A DNA stretch of 40,812 nucleotides from Prevotellaceae bacterium UBA1743 (lineage in GTDB: Bacteria; Bacteroidota; Bacteroidia; Bacteroidales; Bacteroidaceae): positions 6,077 through 46,888 of the forward strand of contig DCHV01000039.1 in assembly GCA_002314945.1 (NCBI GenBank). Direction: 5' to 3'. Shown piece by piece: positions 9,013 to 17,103 of this stretch. The notes beneath the pieces were generated by a model. The model did not search any database. It was not told the DNA's origin and was given only the letters and a program-made list of their open reading frames with translations. Each line of letters starts with the position of its first letter. The stretch's first letter is position 1. The position numbers were made by a program, and so were the translations under genes.

Positions 9013-9020
9013 TATTTTTG
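9013..9020 (+). promoter_or_regulatory. -7 box of proS
   Basis: TATTTTTG fits the TAnnTTTG consensus and lies 27 bases upstream of the proS ATG at 9048. The same 134-base intergenic region also holds the divergent OmpA-like gene's promoter. Confidence 0.5.
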
Positions 9021-9047
9021 CACAAAATTTGAAATAATTTAAGAAAA

Positions 9048-10529
9048 ATGGCTAAAGAATTGGATTTTCTCACAAAACGAAGTGAGGATTACTCGAAATG
9101 GTATAACGAGTTGGTCGTAAAGGCTGACTTGGCAGAACAGGCAGATGTACGCGGGTGTATGGTAATCAAGCCATACGGATATGCTATCTGGGAAAAGATG
9201 CAACGTGTGCTGGATGATAAATTCAAGGAGACAGGGGTGCAAAATGCCTATTTCCCCTTGTTGATTCCCAAGAGTTTCCTCTCCCGTGAGGCTGAACATG
9301 TGGAGGGGTTTGCCAAGGAATGTGCTGTCGTTACGCATTATCGTCTGAAGACAAATGAAACACACGATGGAGTAGTTGTCGATCCTACAGCACGTCTGGA
9401 CGAGGAACTCATTATCCGCCCTACCAGTGAGACTATCATTTGGAATACTTTCAAGAATTGGATTCATTCCTACCGTGACCTGCCTCTGCTCGTCAACCAG
9501 TGGTGTAATGTGATGCGCTGGGAGATGCGTACCCGTCTTTTCTTGCGTACCAGCGAATTCCTGTGGCAGGAGGGGCATACGGCTCATGCTACACGCGAGG
9601 AGGCTGAGAATCGCGCTCAGCAAATGCTGAAGGTATATGCCGACTTTGCCGAAAAATACATGGCTGTACCCGTAGTTCAAGGGGTAAAGAGTGAGACGGA
9701 GCGCTTCGCCGGTGCTTTGGATACCTATACGATAGAAGCTATGATGCAGGATGGTAAGGCTCTGCAAAGTGGTACAAGCCATTTCCTGGGTCAGAATTTC
9801 GGAAAGGCATTTGAAGTTCAGTTCCTGAACAAGGAAAACAAGCCGGAGTACGCATGGGCTACCAGTTGGGGCGTGAGTACTCGTCTGATGGGTGCTCTCA
9901 TCATGACGCATAGTGATGACAATGGTTTGGTACTTCCACCCGCCTTAGCACCCATACAGGTAGTCATTGTGCCTATCTACAAGAACCAGGAACAATTGGA
10001 TCAGGTAGATGCAGCAATAGCTCCTATCGTGGAACAATTGAACGGTTTTGGCATCAGTGTAAAATACGACAATGCTGATAATAAGCGTCCTGGTTTCAAG
10101 TTTGCAGATTATGAACTGAAGGGTGTTCCTGTACGTCTTGTATTAGGCGCACGCGATCTCGAAAACGGAACTGTAGAGGTGATGCGTCGTGATACGTTGG
10201 AGAAGGAAAGCCGTTCTCTCGAAGGAATAGCCGAGTATGTGAAGAATCTGTTGGATGATATTCAGGAGAATATTTTCCGCAAGGCAAAAGAGTACCGCGA
10301 TGCTCATATCTACGAGTGTGAGAATTACGAGGAGTTCAAGGAGCGCGTGAAAGATGGAGGATTCTTCCTTTGTCATTGGGATGGTACCGCAGAAACGGAA
10401 GCTCGCATCAAGGAGGAAACTCAGGCGACAATACGTTGTGTGCCATTTGGCGTTGAGCAGACACCTGGTATAGATATGGTCTCTGGTAAACCGTCAGTTG
10501 CCCGTGTCTTGATAGCACGTTCATACTGA
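9048..10529 (+). CDS. proS: prolyl-tRNA synthetase
   Basis: A complete 493-residue class II prolyl-tRNA synthetase that charges tRNA-Pro. It is the shorter archaeal/eukaryote-like type found in Bacteroidetes, without the editing insertion of the enterobacterial enzyme. Visible signatures are the N-terminal KRSEDYSKWYNELV, motif 2 around RWEMRTRLFLRTSEFLWQEG, and motif 3 around TSWGVSTRLMGALIMTHSDD. The anticodon-binding domain begins near LAPIQVVIVPI, and the C-terminal region ends in VARVLIARSY. Its stop overlaps the ATG of the downstream transporter gene by one base (TGATG), indicating translational coupling. Confidence 0.96.
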   Translation: MAKELDFLTKRSEDYSKWYNELVVKADLAEQADVRGCMVIKPYGYAIWEKMQRVLDDKFKETGVQNAYFPLLIPKSFLSREAEHVEGFAKECAVVTHYRLKTNETHDGVVVDPTARLDEELIIRPTSETIIWNTFKNWIHSYRDLPLLVNQWCNVMRWEMRTRLFLRTSEFLWQEGHTAHATREEAENRAQQMLKVYADFAEKYMAVPVVQGVKSETERFAGALDTYTIEAMMQDGKALQSGTSHFLGQNFGKAFEVQFLNKENKPEYAWATSWGVSTRLMGALIMTHSDDNGLVLPPALAPIQVVIVPIYKNQEQLDQVDAAIAPIVEQLNGFGISVKYDNADNKRPGFKFADYELKGVPVRLVLGARDLENGTVEVMRRDTLEKESRSLEGIAEYVKNLLDDIQENIFRKAKEYRDAHIYECENYEEFKERVKDGGFFLCHWDGTAETEARIKEETQATIRCVPFGVEQTPGIDMVSGKPSVARVLIARSY

Positions 10530-11755
10530 TGAAGAATCCTTGGAGCTGGGTACCTACTTTGGCTGTCGTACAGGAGATTCCTTCTCTGACGGTATTGTGT
10601 GTATCCATGCTCATGTTTCTGCAGATTGGCATTTCGCCTGTTCGTGCTACCTTTTTTTCCTCTCTGTTCTTCCTGCCATGGATCAGTAGGCCGTTTTTAG
10701 AGGCTCGCATACGCAGGTTCGGACATTTCAGGGAACTTCTATATGGGACGGAATTTCTATTGTTTCTGTCCCTTGTAGCAGTCGCTTTCTCGTTTTCCAT
10801 TTCCTTGGGATGGTTGTTGGCTTCTTTGATGTCTGTCAGTGTATTATGCGTAATTCACGAAGCGGTTTCGCGACTATATTTCCAGCGTGAGTTAGACGAG
10901 GTGCATCAATACTACTTCCGATTTCCGAAAATGTTCTCAGCTTCTTTGGCAGATGTGCTGACCTATGGTGGACTTATCATCTTGGTAGGTGGACTTCAAG
11001 TGTTTTTCCGACAGATTCGTCCGGCATGGTCTATGGGATGCTATTGCTTGGCTGGTTTGTTCTTGACGGTTGTGTTGTATCAGATTGTTGTCTTGCCTTC
11101 CTCTTCTTCTGACGAAAAGGAAACAGTAGAGTCGAAAAAGACAATCCCTCAAACTCGTACCTGGGTATCTCTCGTGTCCTTGTTCTTTCTGCTGATGCCA
11201 CTTGGCTTTTTGTTCTTTTCACACCTATTATATATTATGGATAGTGAGGAGATGGGTGGCTTGGGTCGTACCATCCAAGAAATAGGGCTTCTTGTGGGGA
11301 CTGTAGGTGTTATAGCTTTCGGCTTAGGTGCGGCAGTGGGGCGGTGGTTGGTATTCCATCAGCCAAAGTTTTTGTCCCTACCTCTTACTTGTCTTTCTTT
11401 GGGGGGATGTCCTTGTGTTTATTTGGTGATGTCATCTAATCCGCCATCAGAACTTTTGTGGTTGGTCGTATTTATTTCCATTTCTCATTTCTTGGCTGGA
11501 ATAGGGCTCAATGTATATCGTGTGATATCTGATGCCTCGATATGGACAGAGAATCGTCGTGATGCAACAACCCTTTTACGTCGTCCTGCGATTATCGGCT
11601 GCCTGTGGCTGCCTATGGCTATCAGCGGTTGGCTTATTCATGTCTTTGGGTATTACAAGTTCTTCCTACTCCTCTCTCTGTCTGTTCCTGTAGCATGGTT
11701 GTTGCTGTTGCTGGCTATGTTTCTATTTCGGCAGGGAAAAAGCGTGATTGAATAA
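10529..11755 (+). CDS. AmpG-like major facilitator transporter
   Basis: A 408-residue polytopic membrane protein with about 11-12 hydrophobic segments. The N-terminus (NPWSWVPTLAVVQEIPSLTV, then FFSSLFFLPWISRPFLEARI) resembles AmpG-like muropeptide permeases of the major facilitator superfamily in Bacteroidetes. A hydrophilic central loop with a Ser/Glu/Lys-rich stretch (about residues 190-205) separates the two halves. Overlap with the proS stop suggests one transcript, though there is no metabolic link. The substrate is unknown; muropeptide import is a family-level guess. Its stop lies against the A-run of a terminator that serves the opposite strand. Confidence 0.75.
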   Translation: MKNPWSWVPTLAVVQEIPSLTVLCVSMLMFLQIGISPVRATFFSSLFFLPWISRPFLEARIRRFGHFRELLYGTEFLLFLSLVAVAFSFSISLGWLLASLMSVSVLCVIHEAVSRLYFQRELDEVHQYYFRFPKMFSASLADVLTYGGLIILVGGLQVFFRQIRPAWSMGCYCLAGLFLTVVLYQIVVLPSSSSDEKETVESKKTIPQTRTWVSLVSLFFLLMPLGFLFFSHLLYIMDSEEMGGLGRTIQEIGLLVGTVGVIAFGLGAAVGRWLVFHQPKFLSLPLTCLSLGGCPCVYLVMSSNPPSELLWLVVFISISHFLAGIGLNVYRVISDASIWTENRRDATTLLRRPAIIGCLWLPMAISGWLIHVFGYYKFFLLLSLSVPVAWLLLLLAMFLFRQGKSVIE

Positions 11756-11789
11756 AAAAAAGCCCCCATCTATTAAGTTAGGCGGGGGC
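11754..11789 (-). terminator. rho-independent terminator of the nnrD operon
   Basis: On the minus strand the stem GCCCCC/GGGGGC (11784-11789 with 11762-11767) is followed directly by eight T residues (11761-11754). It sits 27 bases after the DUF1080 stop codon. On the plus strand the same hairpin has no T-run, only AAATATTTT, so it should mainly serve the minus strand. Confidence 0.85.
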
Positions 11790-11815
11790 AAATATTTTGG
11801 TATTGATGCGTTTCC

Positions 11816-12580
11816 TTACATGGGGCGAATCCAAATGTTGCGGAATTGGATGGGGTTTCCGTGGTCTTGCAGACGGATAGGACCTTCCTCGTGAGGAGTG
11901 ACTTGAGGATGACCTATGTATTCTGTAGTTCCGAGGATCTCTGTGTGATTCTGGAGTACGATACCATTCTGGATAACAGTTACGAAGGGACGATACAGGA
12001 AAGTGCCATCCTCCTTGAAGATGGGGGCTGTGAAGATGATGTCATACACGTTCCATTCGCCCTGAGGACGCATAGCGTTGACCAGTGGAGGAGTCTGCTT
12101 GTAGATACTTCCCGTCATACCATTGATGTAGGTCTCGTTCTTGTAGCAGTCAAGGATTTGCACCTCGTATTTGTCCTGCAGGAATACGCCACTGTTACCA
12201 CGACCTTGGCTTTCGCCTTCCATTCCCTTGGGAACACTCCATTCGATGTGCAGTTGGAAGTTCTTGAACTTCTGTTTGGTGACAATGGAGCCTGAACCTG
12301 GTTTTACGGTTATCACACCGCCCTTTACTGTCCAGGGAGCATCGCCGGAACCATTATCGTTGGTCCATGCAGAAAGGTCTTTTCCGTCAAAGAGGACAAT
12401 GGCGTCACTGGGTGCTGTATTTGTCTTGATATCACCTGGTGTGACTACTTTGCGTTGGGGCGTCCAGAACTCAGTCATTTCGGGACTCATTTGAGCAGGC
12501 TCGGGATATTTCTTTTCCTGAGCATTCATTTGGCCTGCACACATCATGCATGCTACAGCCATCAACAAGGTTTTGTTCAT
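11816..12580 (-). CDS. exported DUF1080 / 3-keto-disaccharide hydrolase-like protein
   Basis: A 254-residue exported protein with a signal peptide (residues 1-20, ending in GQMNA). The remainder resembles the DUF1080 domain, a concanavalin-like jelly-roll also named 3-keto-disaccharide hydrolase. Typical motifs are IVLFDGKDLSAWTND near the start, RGNSGVFLQDKYEVQILD in the middle, and GPIRLQDHGNPIQFRNIWIRP at the C-terminus. It is the last gene of the nnrD-DUF4831-DUF1080 operon, 30 bases after DUF4831. The catalytic activity is not established from the sequence; carbohydrate binding or hydrolysis in the periplasm is the family-level expectation. Confidence 0.85.
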   Translation of the reverse strand: MNKTLLMAVACMMCAGQMNAQEKKYPEPAQMSPEMTEFWTPQRKVVTPGDIKTNTAPSDAIVLFDGKDLSAWTNDNGSGDAPWTVKGGVITVKPGSGSIVTKQKFKNFQLHIEWSVPKGMEGESQGRGNSGVFLQDKYEVQILDCYKNETYINGMTGSIYKQTPPLVNAMRPQGEWNVYDIIFTAPIFKEDGTFLYRPFVTVIQNGIVLQNHTEILGTTEYIGHPQVTPHEEGPIRLQDHGNPIQFRNIWIRPM

Positions 12581-12610
12581 TGTAGTAAGATAAAATGTGA
12601 TGTTACAATA

Positions 12611-13684
12611 TTATTCCATTATGTCCTTTGCACCTCCCGTACTTTGGAAGAAGGTGACTTGGGTGGTCGTCTTCTTGTCAAAGAGGAGGGACGAGAGAAT
12701 TTCCACAGTTCCGAATTGTCCCATGGGGGTTTCGAGTGTGGCATATTCTTTCTCGGGGGTGAAGATGGTGATTTTTGTTTGGGAGGGTACGTTGTAATAG
12801 ACTCCCTTTTCCATCTTTTCCTTCTTCTTGTCTGTTTGTTCGTTGGGTTGTGCTGCAGGCAGACTCTCCATGTTCTTCACGCTTACGAATACAGGAGCAC
12901 CAGCCAAATCGTCCTCGTCAACAAGACCCAGTTTGGGGGAGAATCTGAAGAGGATTTGCTGTTCGCATTCCTGATTGGGGACAAAGGAGAAGGAGAATAC
13001 CTCCGTGCTGGTTTGCTCGCTGCCCTTGAATAGGGATTCCAAAGCAGTTGCCTGCTGATCCAATTGTTCGAGCATCAGTTTGAGCTGTGCTCCATCCTTG
13101 GGCGTGTTTTCCGCTTCACCTCGTACCAAGGCGTTGCGGCTTTCCCGCATATCGTATATCTCCTGTGCGCAAAGTTCTGCCATCTTTCGCTCGCTACCTG
13201 CCGATAGAATCTCCTGTGTCATGAATTCACGTGGATTGAGACGTGGCGTGGGTGCTTCTCCTTTGGGAAGTTCTGGCAGAGTCTCTTCCTGCGCATCAGT
13301 ATTGATGCTGAGCAGGATGCCGTCTCGGCTAAGTCCTACCAGAGGAGCTACTGTTTTGGATCTCAATTTGATGCTGTACGCTTTTTCCTTGTCAGGAGTA
13401 CCATAGGGCTCCATCTTGATACTCTCGATATTCCATAGTGTGGAAACGTCTTCTGGGACATCTTTCAGTCTCATATAATGGAAGGCGTACTGACAGAAGT
13501 CACCTGGGTAGGTGATGGCCTTTCGTGCTGTGATAGTGACACGAAGAGCTGTCTTGGGCAGGTAATAGCAGATGCCTTCCAGCGTGCTACCTGGTACGAA
13601 CGGCTCGACTTCCGTCTGTGCCGTCATGCTGAGCGAACTTAATGTGAGGGCTGCGGCAAATAATGTTTTGCGTATCATAGTCAT
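12611..13684 (-). CDS. exported DUF4831 family protein
   Basis: A 357-residue exported protein with a signal peptide ending SMTAQ (about residue 23). It resembles the DUF4831 family, which is common in Bacteroidetes and has no known function. Recognisable features are GICYYLPKTALRVTITARK near the start and a central helical region with ELCAQEIYDMRESRNALVRGE. The C-terminal domain contains YYNVPSQTKITIF. The start overlaps the nnrD stop by four bases (ATGA), showing translational coupling. I cannot assign an activity. Confidence 0.8.
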   Translation of the reverse strand: MTMIRKTLFAAALTLSSLSMTAQTEVEPFVPGSTLEGICYYLPKTALRVTITARKAITYPGDFCQYAFHYMRLKDVPEDVSTLWNIESIKMEPYGTPDKEKAYSIKLRSKTVAPLVGLSRDGILLSINTDAQEETLPELPKGEAPTPRLNPREFMTQEILSAGSERKMAELCAQEIYDMRESRNALVRGEAENTPKDGAQLKLMLEQLDQQATALESLFKGSEQTSTEVFSFSFVPNQECEQQILFRFSPKLGLVDEDDLAGAPVFVSVKNMESLPAAQPNEQTDKKKEKMEKGVYYNVPSQTKITIFTPEKEYATLETPMGQFGTVEILSSLLFDKKTTTQVTFFQSTGGAKDIME

Positions 13685-14544
13685 TGTAAAATTTGTTTAT
13701 TGCTGTGTAGTTCACGGAAGGCTTCAGGCAGGTGTCGGATGATGTTGCGAGCTAATAGCGCTTCTTCTCCCAATTCCTCCTTTGCAAAATCGCCTGCTGT
13801 GGCATGGAGCCATACTCCCAGTAGAGCAGCTTCTGTGATAGAGTATCCTTGAGCCAAAAGGCCTGTGGTAATGCCTGTGAGTACATCACCACTTCCTGCA
13901 GTAGCCATACCGGCATTGCCACGTGGACATGCTTGTGTGGAGCCGTCTGGCAGGCAGATCTGAGACGGGTGACCTTTCAGAATTACGATTAGTCCATACT
14001 CCGAAGCAAGCGAGGATGCTTTTTCCTCCCATGTGTTTCCTGTGAGGGAGAATGCTTGTGCCAAATGTTGCATCTCACCTAAATGGGGTGTGAGGACCGA
14101 ACGTCCGCCTAAAGTTCTCATCAGGGAAGGCTCTTCTGCCAGAATGTGTAGAGCGTCAGCATCTATCACGATGGGGATAATGCTGTTTTCTATGTATTCC
14201 TGTATCACTTGCAGGGACTGCCGGCCAATGCCAGGCCCGATGCCGATTGCCCTATAAGGAGAAAGGTCTTCCGGTGCCTGATGCAGGTAAGCCTCGTTTT
14301 CCTGCAGATGAAGTATTGCCTCGGGTAGTGAAGTCTGTAAAATGACACGGTTGCATTCTGGAGTATGGATTGTCAATTTGCCTACTCCGCTCCGCATACA
14401 GGCTTCTGCTGCCAGAAAAGCACAACCCGCCATTCCAAAGGAGCCAACAGCCAGCAAGGCATGTCCCATCACACCCTTGTGAGCATCCGAAGGCCGTTCT
14501 CGTAGAATCTTTGCCATCATGGAAAGGTCAATTTGTCTTTTCAT
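13681..14544 (-). CDS. nnrD: stand-alone ADP-dependent NAD(P)H-hydrate dehydratase
   Basis: A 287-residue ribokinase-fold protein of the YjeF C-terminal family, which repairs hydrated NAD(P)H using ADP. Motifs include RPSDAHKGVMGHALLAVGS near the N-terminus, IGIGPGIG, VIDADALHIL, SVLTPHLGEM and NAGMATAGSGDVLTGI (near residue 210), which holds the catalytic Asp. Many Bacteroidetes carry a bifunctional protein of about 500 residues with an N-terminal epimerase domain; that domain is absent here and not found elsewhere in the window. The start is uncertain: the -7 box is only 5 bases upstream of the ATG at 14544, so an internal ATG at 14520 or 14517 may be used. It leads the operon with DUF4831 and DUF1080. 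Confidence 0.88.
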   Translation of the reverse strand: MKRQIDLSMMAKILRERPSDAHKGVMGHALLAVGSFGMAGCAFLAAEACMRSGVGKLTIHTPECNRVILQTSLPEAILHLQENEAYLHQAPEDLSPYRAIGIGPGIGRQSLQVIQEYIENSIIPIVIDADALHILAEEPSLMRTLGGRSVLTPHLGEMQHLAQAFSLTGNTWEEKASSLASEYGLIVILKGHPSQICLPDGSTQACPRGNAGMATAGSGDVLTGITTGLLAQGYSITEAALLGVWLHATAGDFAKEELGEEALLARNIIRHLPEAFRELHSNKQILQ

Positions 14545-14548
14545 AATG

Positions 14549-14580
14549 CAAAGTTACGAATAAGCGAGAGAAATGCCAAA
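14549..14580 (-). promoter_or_regulatory. repeat-borne promoter of nnrD
   Basis: On the minus strand a -7 box TAACTTTG (14549-14556) and a -33 TTTG (14577-14580) are 20 bases apart, matching the Bacteroidetes consensus. Most of the promoter lies within the palindromic repeat. The second repeat copy (14627-14654) has TAACTCTG and TATTGG at the same places, so it should be inactive. Confidence 0.7.
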
Positions 14581-14654
14581 TTTATTTAAGCATTTCCAAG
14601 CGCGAGTAACTTAGAGCGTAGCTCAGAGTTACGAATAAGCGAGAGAAATGCCAA
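14551..14654. repeat. REP-like palindrome with a second direct copy
   Basis: A 28-base unit occurs at 14552-14579 and, identically, at 14627-14654. The first copy is also one arm of an imperfect inverted repeat: AAGTTAC...AAATGC at 14551-14576 pairs with GCATTT...GTAACTT ending at 14612, with a short AT-rich loop. The arrangement resembles repetitive extragenic palindromes. Whether it recurs across the genome cannot be seen from one window. Confidence 0.75.
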
Positions 14655-14713
14655 TATCTCGGCCGATTTTGCCTTCCAAATACACTCCTCACGAACTAAC
14701 TCCGTTGCCCCTT

Positions 14714-14828
14714 CGATGTGACTCCGATGTAACATTACATTACCTTCAATCTACCACCAATTCACCTCCAATTTTTCTTCATTTTAATTGGACTTGAATT
14801 GGACCTGAATTGGAGGTGAATTGGACTT
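14714..14828. repeat. 11-base-period tandem repeats with inverted arms
   Basis: Four consecutive units begin with AATTGG at 14786, 14797, 14808 and 14819, exactly 11 bases apart. CCAATT recurs at 14757 and 14768 in the opposite orientation, also 11 bases apart, and CGATGT recurs at 14714 and 14725. Bases 14757-14773 and 14808-14824 form a perfect 17-base inverted repeat with a 34-base loop. Confidence 0.8.
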
Positions 14829-15078
14829 ATATCGGTATCACTACGAGGGGGCATCGGGGGCAGACACTGTGTTCCCTCGTGACGAAACTCACTTTATCTA
14901 TTTCACTTGAGTTGAAATGAACAAACATGAGCATCATGATTACATATCTTGACCATCAGCGCCATTTTTCAAATTTCAAATTCACAATTTAGTTTAAAAA
15001 TCCTCCCCATGAGTTGTTTTTATGGGGTAGATGTCTTTTTTTTATGTTCATTCCTTCTTTCATTGTAAATAAAATATA

Positions 15079-15086
15079 TAAATTTG
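15079..15086 (+). promoter_or_regulatory. -7 box of the choloylglycine-hydrolase-like gene
   Basis: TAAATTTG fits the TAnnTTTG consensus. Transcription would begin near 15092, so upstream in-frame starts cannot be used and the ATG at 15110 gets a leader of about 18 bases. No clear -33 box is seen. Confidence 0.55.
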
Positions 15087-15109
15087 CAGCGATGTTAATA
15101 ATAAATGAT

Positions 15110-16318
15110 ATGAAAATTAAAACCTTGCTTTTAGGCTTGATCGCCTTAATCTGTTTTTCGTGTAACAACGATTCTGTGGAGCCTTATAAAGACAATTTTG
15201 TAGCCAAGGAACTTCCTACCATTGTTCCCAACACAAATCCCAAAGCATTTACAAAAAATGCCGAACAAAATACTACGTTGGAAACTCTTACAAGAGTAGA
15301 TGAAAAAGGCGAATTATATTTTATGAATTATACGGCAGATTATGGTTTGAATGCCATGATTGCTGCTGGAGGCGTAAAATCAAATAATGAACTTTTAGGT
15401 TACGTACAGCAATATTTGCTGAACATTCCTCGAAGTCGGACAATGACTTTGGAACATGATTTCGGTTGCTCATCATTTTTGGCAAAAACAAAAGATGGTC
15501 ACTATTTGTTTTGTAGGAATTTTGATTATGTATATGAATCTCCTGTCAATGTAATTACTCGAACAAAAGGAACGATTGGTACATTCAATATGAATATGGC
15601 TATCAAATCTGCCACTTCTGGTTCTCCTGATGATGGGAAAAGTGACAATTCATTTTATGTGGCTGCACCTTTAGCTGTTATGGATGGAATGAATGATCAT
15701 GGAGTAGCCATTTCGGTGTTGGTCGTGATGTCTTATGGTGCCGAACAATATGCTGAGGGAAAAAGTAATCTGACAACGACTGCTGTTATGCGCGAGATAT
15801 TGGATAATGCGACTAATGTCGATGAGGCTTTGGATATCTTCGACTCTCATAATTTCTATGCTCATGGAGGTACTTGGCAATCAAATTACCATTTCTTCCT
15901 CGCTGATGCAACAGGCCGTTCTGTTGTGGTTGAATACGTTAATTCTGGACGTGACAATCAACAGGATAAAAGCTATCAAAAGATTGTCATCGAATCAAAA
16001 ATAGCTACCAATAACTTCTTATATGAACCATTCAGAGAACCAATTAACGATACTTGGCGCGAATCTTATCTGAGTTCGTATTCTCTAAACGATATTAAGG
16101 GCAAGTCGGAAGCTTTCGATATTTTGCTTGCTCTAAGTCAGGTGCACGATCCTGATCGTGGCAGAGCTATCCTACCTGGTGAAACTGCTGGCCCAAATTC
16201 CTTTCCGCAAACTCTGTGGTCGGTTGTATATGACTTAACAGAAAAGAAAGCCTACTACATCACTGGTCGTGAAAACATGGAGGGAAAAGACCCGTATGTT
16301 GTTTCTATGATGCCATAA
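15110..16318 (+). CDS. choloylglycine-hydrolase-like Ntn lipoprotein
   Basis: A 402-residue lipoprotein (lipobox ending at Cys18, LICFSC) of the Ntn-hydrolase superfamily that includes bile salt hydrolases, penicillin V acylases and acyl-CoA:6-APA acyltransferase-like enzymes. The candidate nucleophile is Cys120 in FGCSSFLAKTKDG. Arg136 and Asp139 in CRNFDY lie 16 and 19 residues later, the same spacing as in bile salt hydrolases. Further matches are DGMNDHGVAISV, DATGRSVVVEY, ATNNFLYEPF and TLWSVVYDLTEKKAYYI. Unlike classic family members, the Cys is not at the N-terminus, so it would need processing or a long propeptide. The coding sequence is visibly more AT-rich than its neighbours and is flanked by repeats, suggesting possible acquisition. 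The substrate is undetermined. Confidence 0.8.
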   Translation: MKIKTLLLGLIALICFSCNNDSVEPYKDNFVAKELPTIVPNTNPKAFTKNAEQNTTLETLTRVDEKGELYFMNYTADYGLNAMIAAGGVKSNNELLGYVQQYLLNIPRSRTMTLEHDFGCSSFLAKTKDGHYLFCRNFDYVYESPVNVITRTKGTIGTFNMNMAIKSATSGSPDDGKSDNSFYVAAPLAVMDGMNDHGVAISVLVVMSYGAEQYAEGKSNLTTTAVMREILDNATNVDEALDIFDSHNFYAHGGTWQSNYHFFLADATGRSVVVEYVNSGRDNQQDKSYQKIVIESKIATNNFLYEPFREPINDTWRESYLSSYSLNDIKGKSEAFDILLALSQVHDPDRGRAILPGETAGPNSFPQTLWSVVYDLTEKKAYYITGRENMEGKDPYVVSMMP

Positions 16319-16511
16319 AAGCCTGAGACTCCTTCTTTCTTGACTGGCCGCAAGCGAAATCGGCAAATTGCTTCGTGTTAGGGCGCTCACAAAGTTGGGT
16401 GCTCAATTTGGAGGTGTATCCTATTAGGTTGCCCCCCTAAAAAAGTCTCATAATAGGAATGGGCATCATACGTTTTTTCAAAATTAGTACGTGCAATTCA
16501 TAATTTATTTG
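16319..16511. other. intergenic spacer with inverted repeat
   Basis: No gene is seen. TCCTATTA (16419-16426) and TAATAGGA (16451-16458) form an 8-base inverted repeat with a 24-base loop containing CCCCCC and AAAAAA runs. It is not a canonical terminator because no T-run follows. Confidence 0.5.
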
Positions 16512-16519
16512 TATCTTTG
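16512..16519 (+). promoter_or_regulatory. -7 box of the hpt operon
   Basis: TATCTTTG fits the TAnnTTTG consensus, 47 bases upstream of the hpt ATG. AGTACGT occurs twice around it (near 16486 and 16557). No consensus -33 TTTG is visible at the usual spacing. Confidence 0.55.
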
Positions 16520-16566
16520 CGCCAAATTTGCCTCAAAACGGCCAATTTCCGTAAATAGTACGTAGA

Positions 16567-17103
16567 ATGCAGACCATTCAAGTGAAGGATAAGATGTTCA
16601 GGATGTCTATGCCTGAATGTGAGATAAAACAGCAAGTATGTCGTGTGGCAAAGGAGATTAACAGGGATTTTTCCGGCCAATGTCCTGTGTTTCTTGCTGT
16701 ATTGAATGGTTCGTTTGTTTTTGCCGCCGACCTGTTGCGCGAGGTGACATTGCCTTGCGAAGTCAGTTTTGTAAAACTATCCTCCTACGAAGGCGTATCT
16801 TCGACGGGGCAAGTCAACGAGATTCTTGGGTTGAACGTTGATGTGACTGGACGTCCTGTGATTATCGTAGAGGATATCGTAGAGACGGGTGACACAATGG
16901 CATACATGCTTGAGATGTTGAAAAGCAAACATCCGAGTAGTGTGGATATTTGTGCTCTCTTGCTGAAACCCGAATGTCTTCAGGTCGAGATGAATGTTCG
17001 TTATCGTTGTTTCGACATACCCAATGACTTCATCGTGGGTTATGGCTTGGATTATGATGGTTTCGGACGAAATTTGAAGGATATATACTCAATAGTAAAA
17101 TGA
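16567..17103 (+). CDS. hpt: hypoxanthine phosphoribosyltransferase
   Basis: A 178-residue purine salvage enzyme that converts hypoxanthine (and probably guanine) plus PRPP to IMP or GMP. The PRPP-binding motif is VIIVEDIVETGDTM. LAVLNGSFVFAADLLREV, near the N-terminus, carries the pyrophosphate-binding loop. FIVGYGLDYDGFGRNL near the C-terminus matches the family. Length is normal. The stop overlaps the adk ATG by four bases (ATGA). It is the first gene of the operon with adk, obg, pgeF and an M23 peptidase. Confidence 0.95.
   Translation: MQTIQVKDKMFRMSMPECEIKQQVCRVAKEINRDFSGQCPVFLAVLNGSFVFAADLLREVTLPCEVSFVKLSSYEGVSSTGQVNEILGLNVDVTGRPVIIVEDIVETGDTMAYMLEMLKSKHPSSVDICALLLKPECLQVEMNVRYRCFDIPNDFIVGYGLDYDGFGRNLKDIYSIVK

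Larger units (their letters stand above)
14545..15091. other. repeat-rich divergent intergenic region
   Basis: This stretch separates divergent nnrD and the choloylglycine-hydrolase-like gene. It contains no supported gene. It holds a palindromic repeat with a second partial copy (14552-14654), stretches with 11-base periodicity (14714-14828), and the downstream gene's promoter. Confidence 0.7.

Noticed and set aside
9039..9911. Open frame of 290 codons antisense to proS
   Set aside because: It overlaps the conserved proS coding sequence entirely and its translation is Cys/His/Leu-rich without recognisable domains.
16419..16458. Terminator or insertion-sequence end downstream of the choloylglycine-hydrolase-like gene
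   Set aside because: The 8-base inverted repeat has a 24-base loop, no T-run follows, and no transposase or target duplication is visible.
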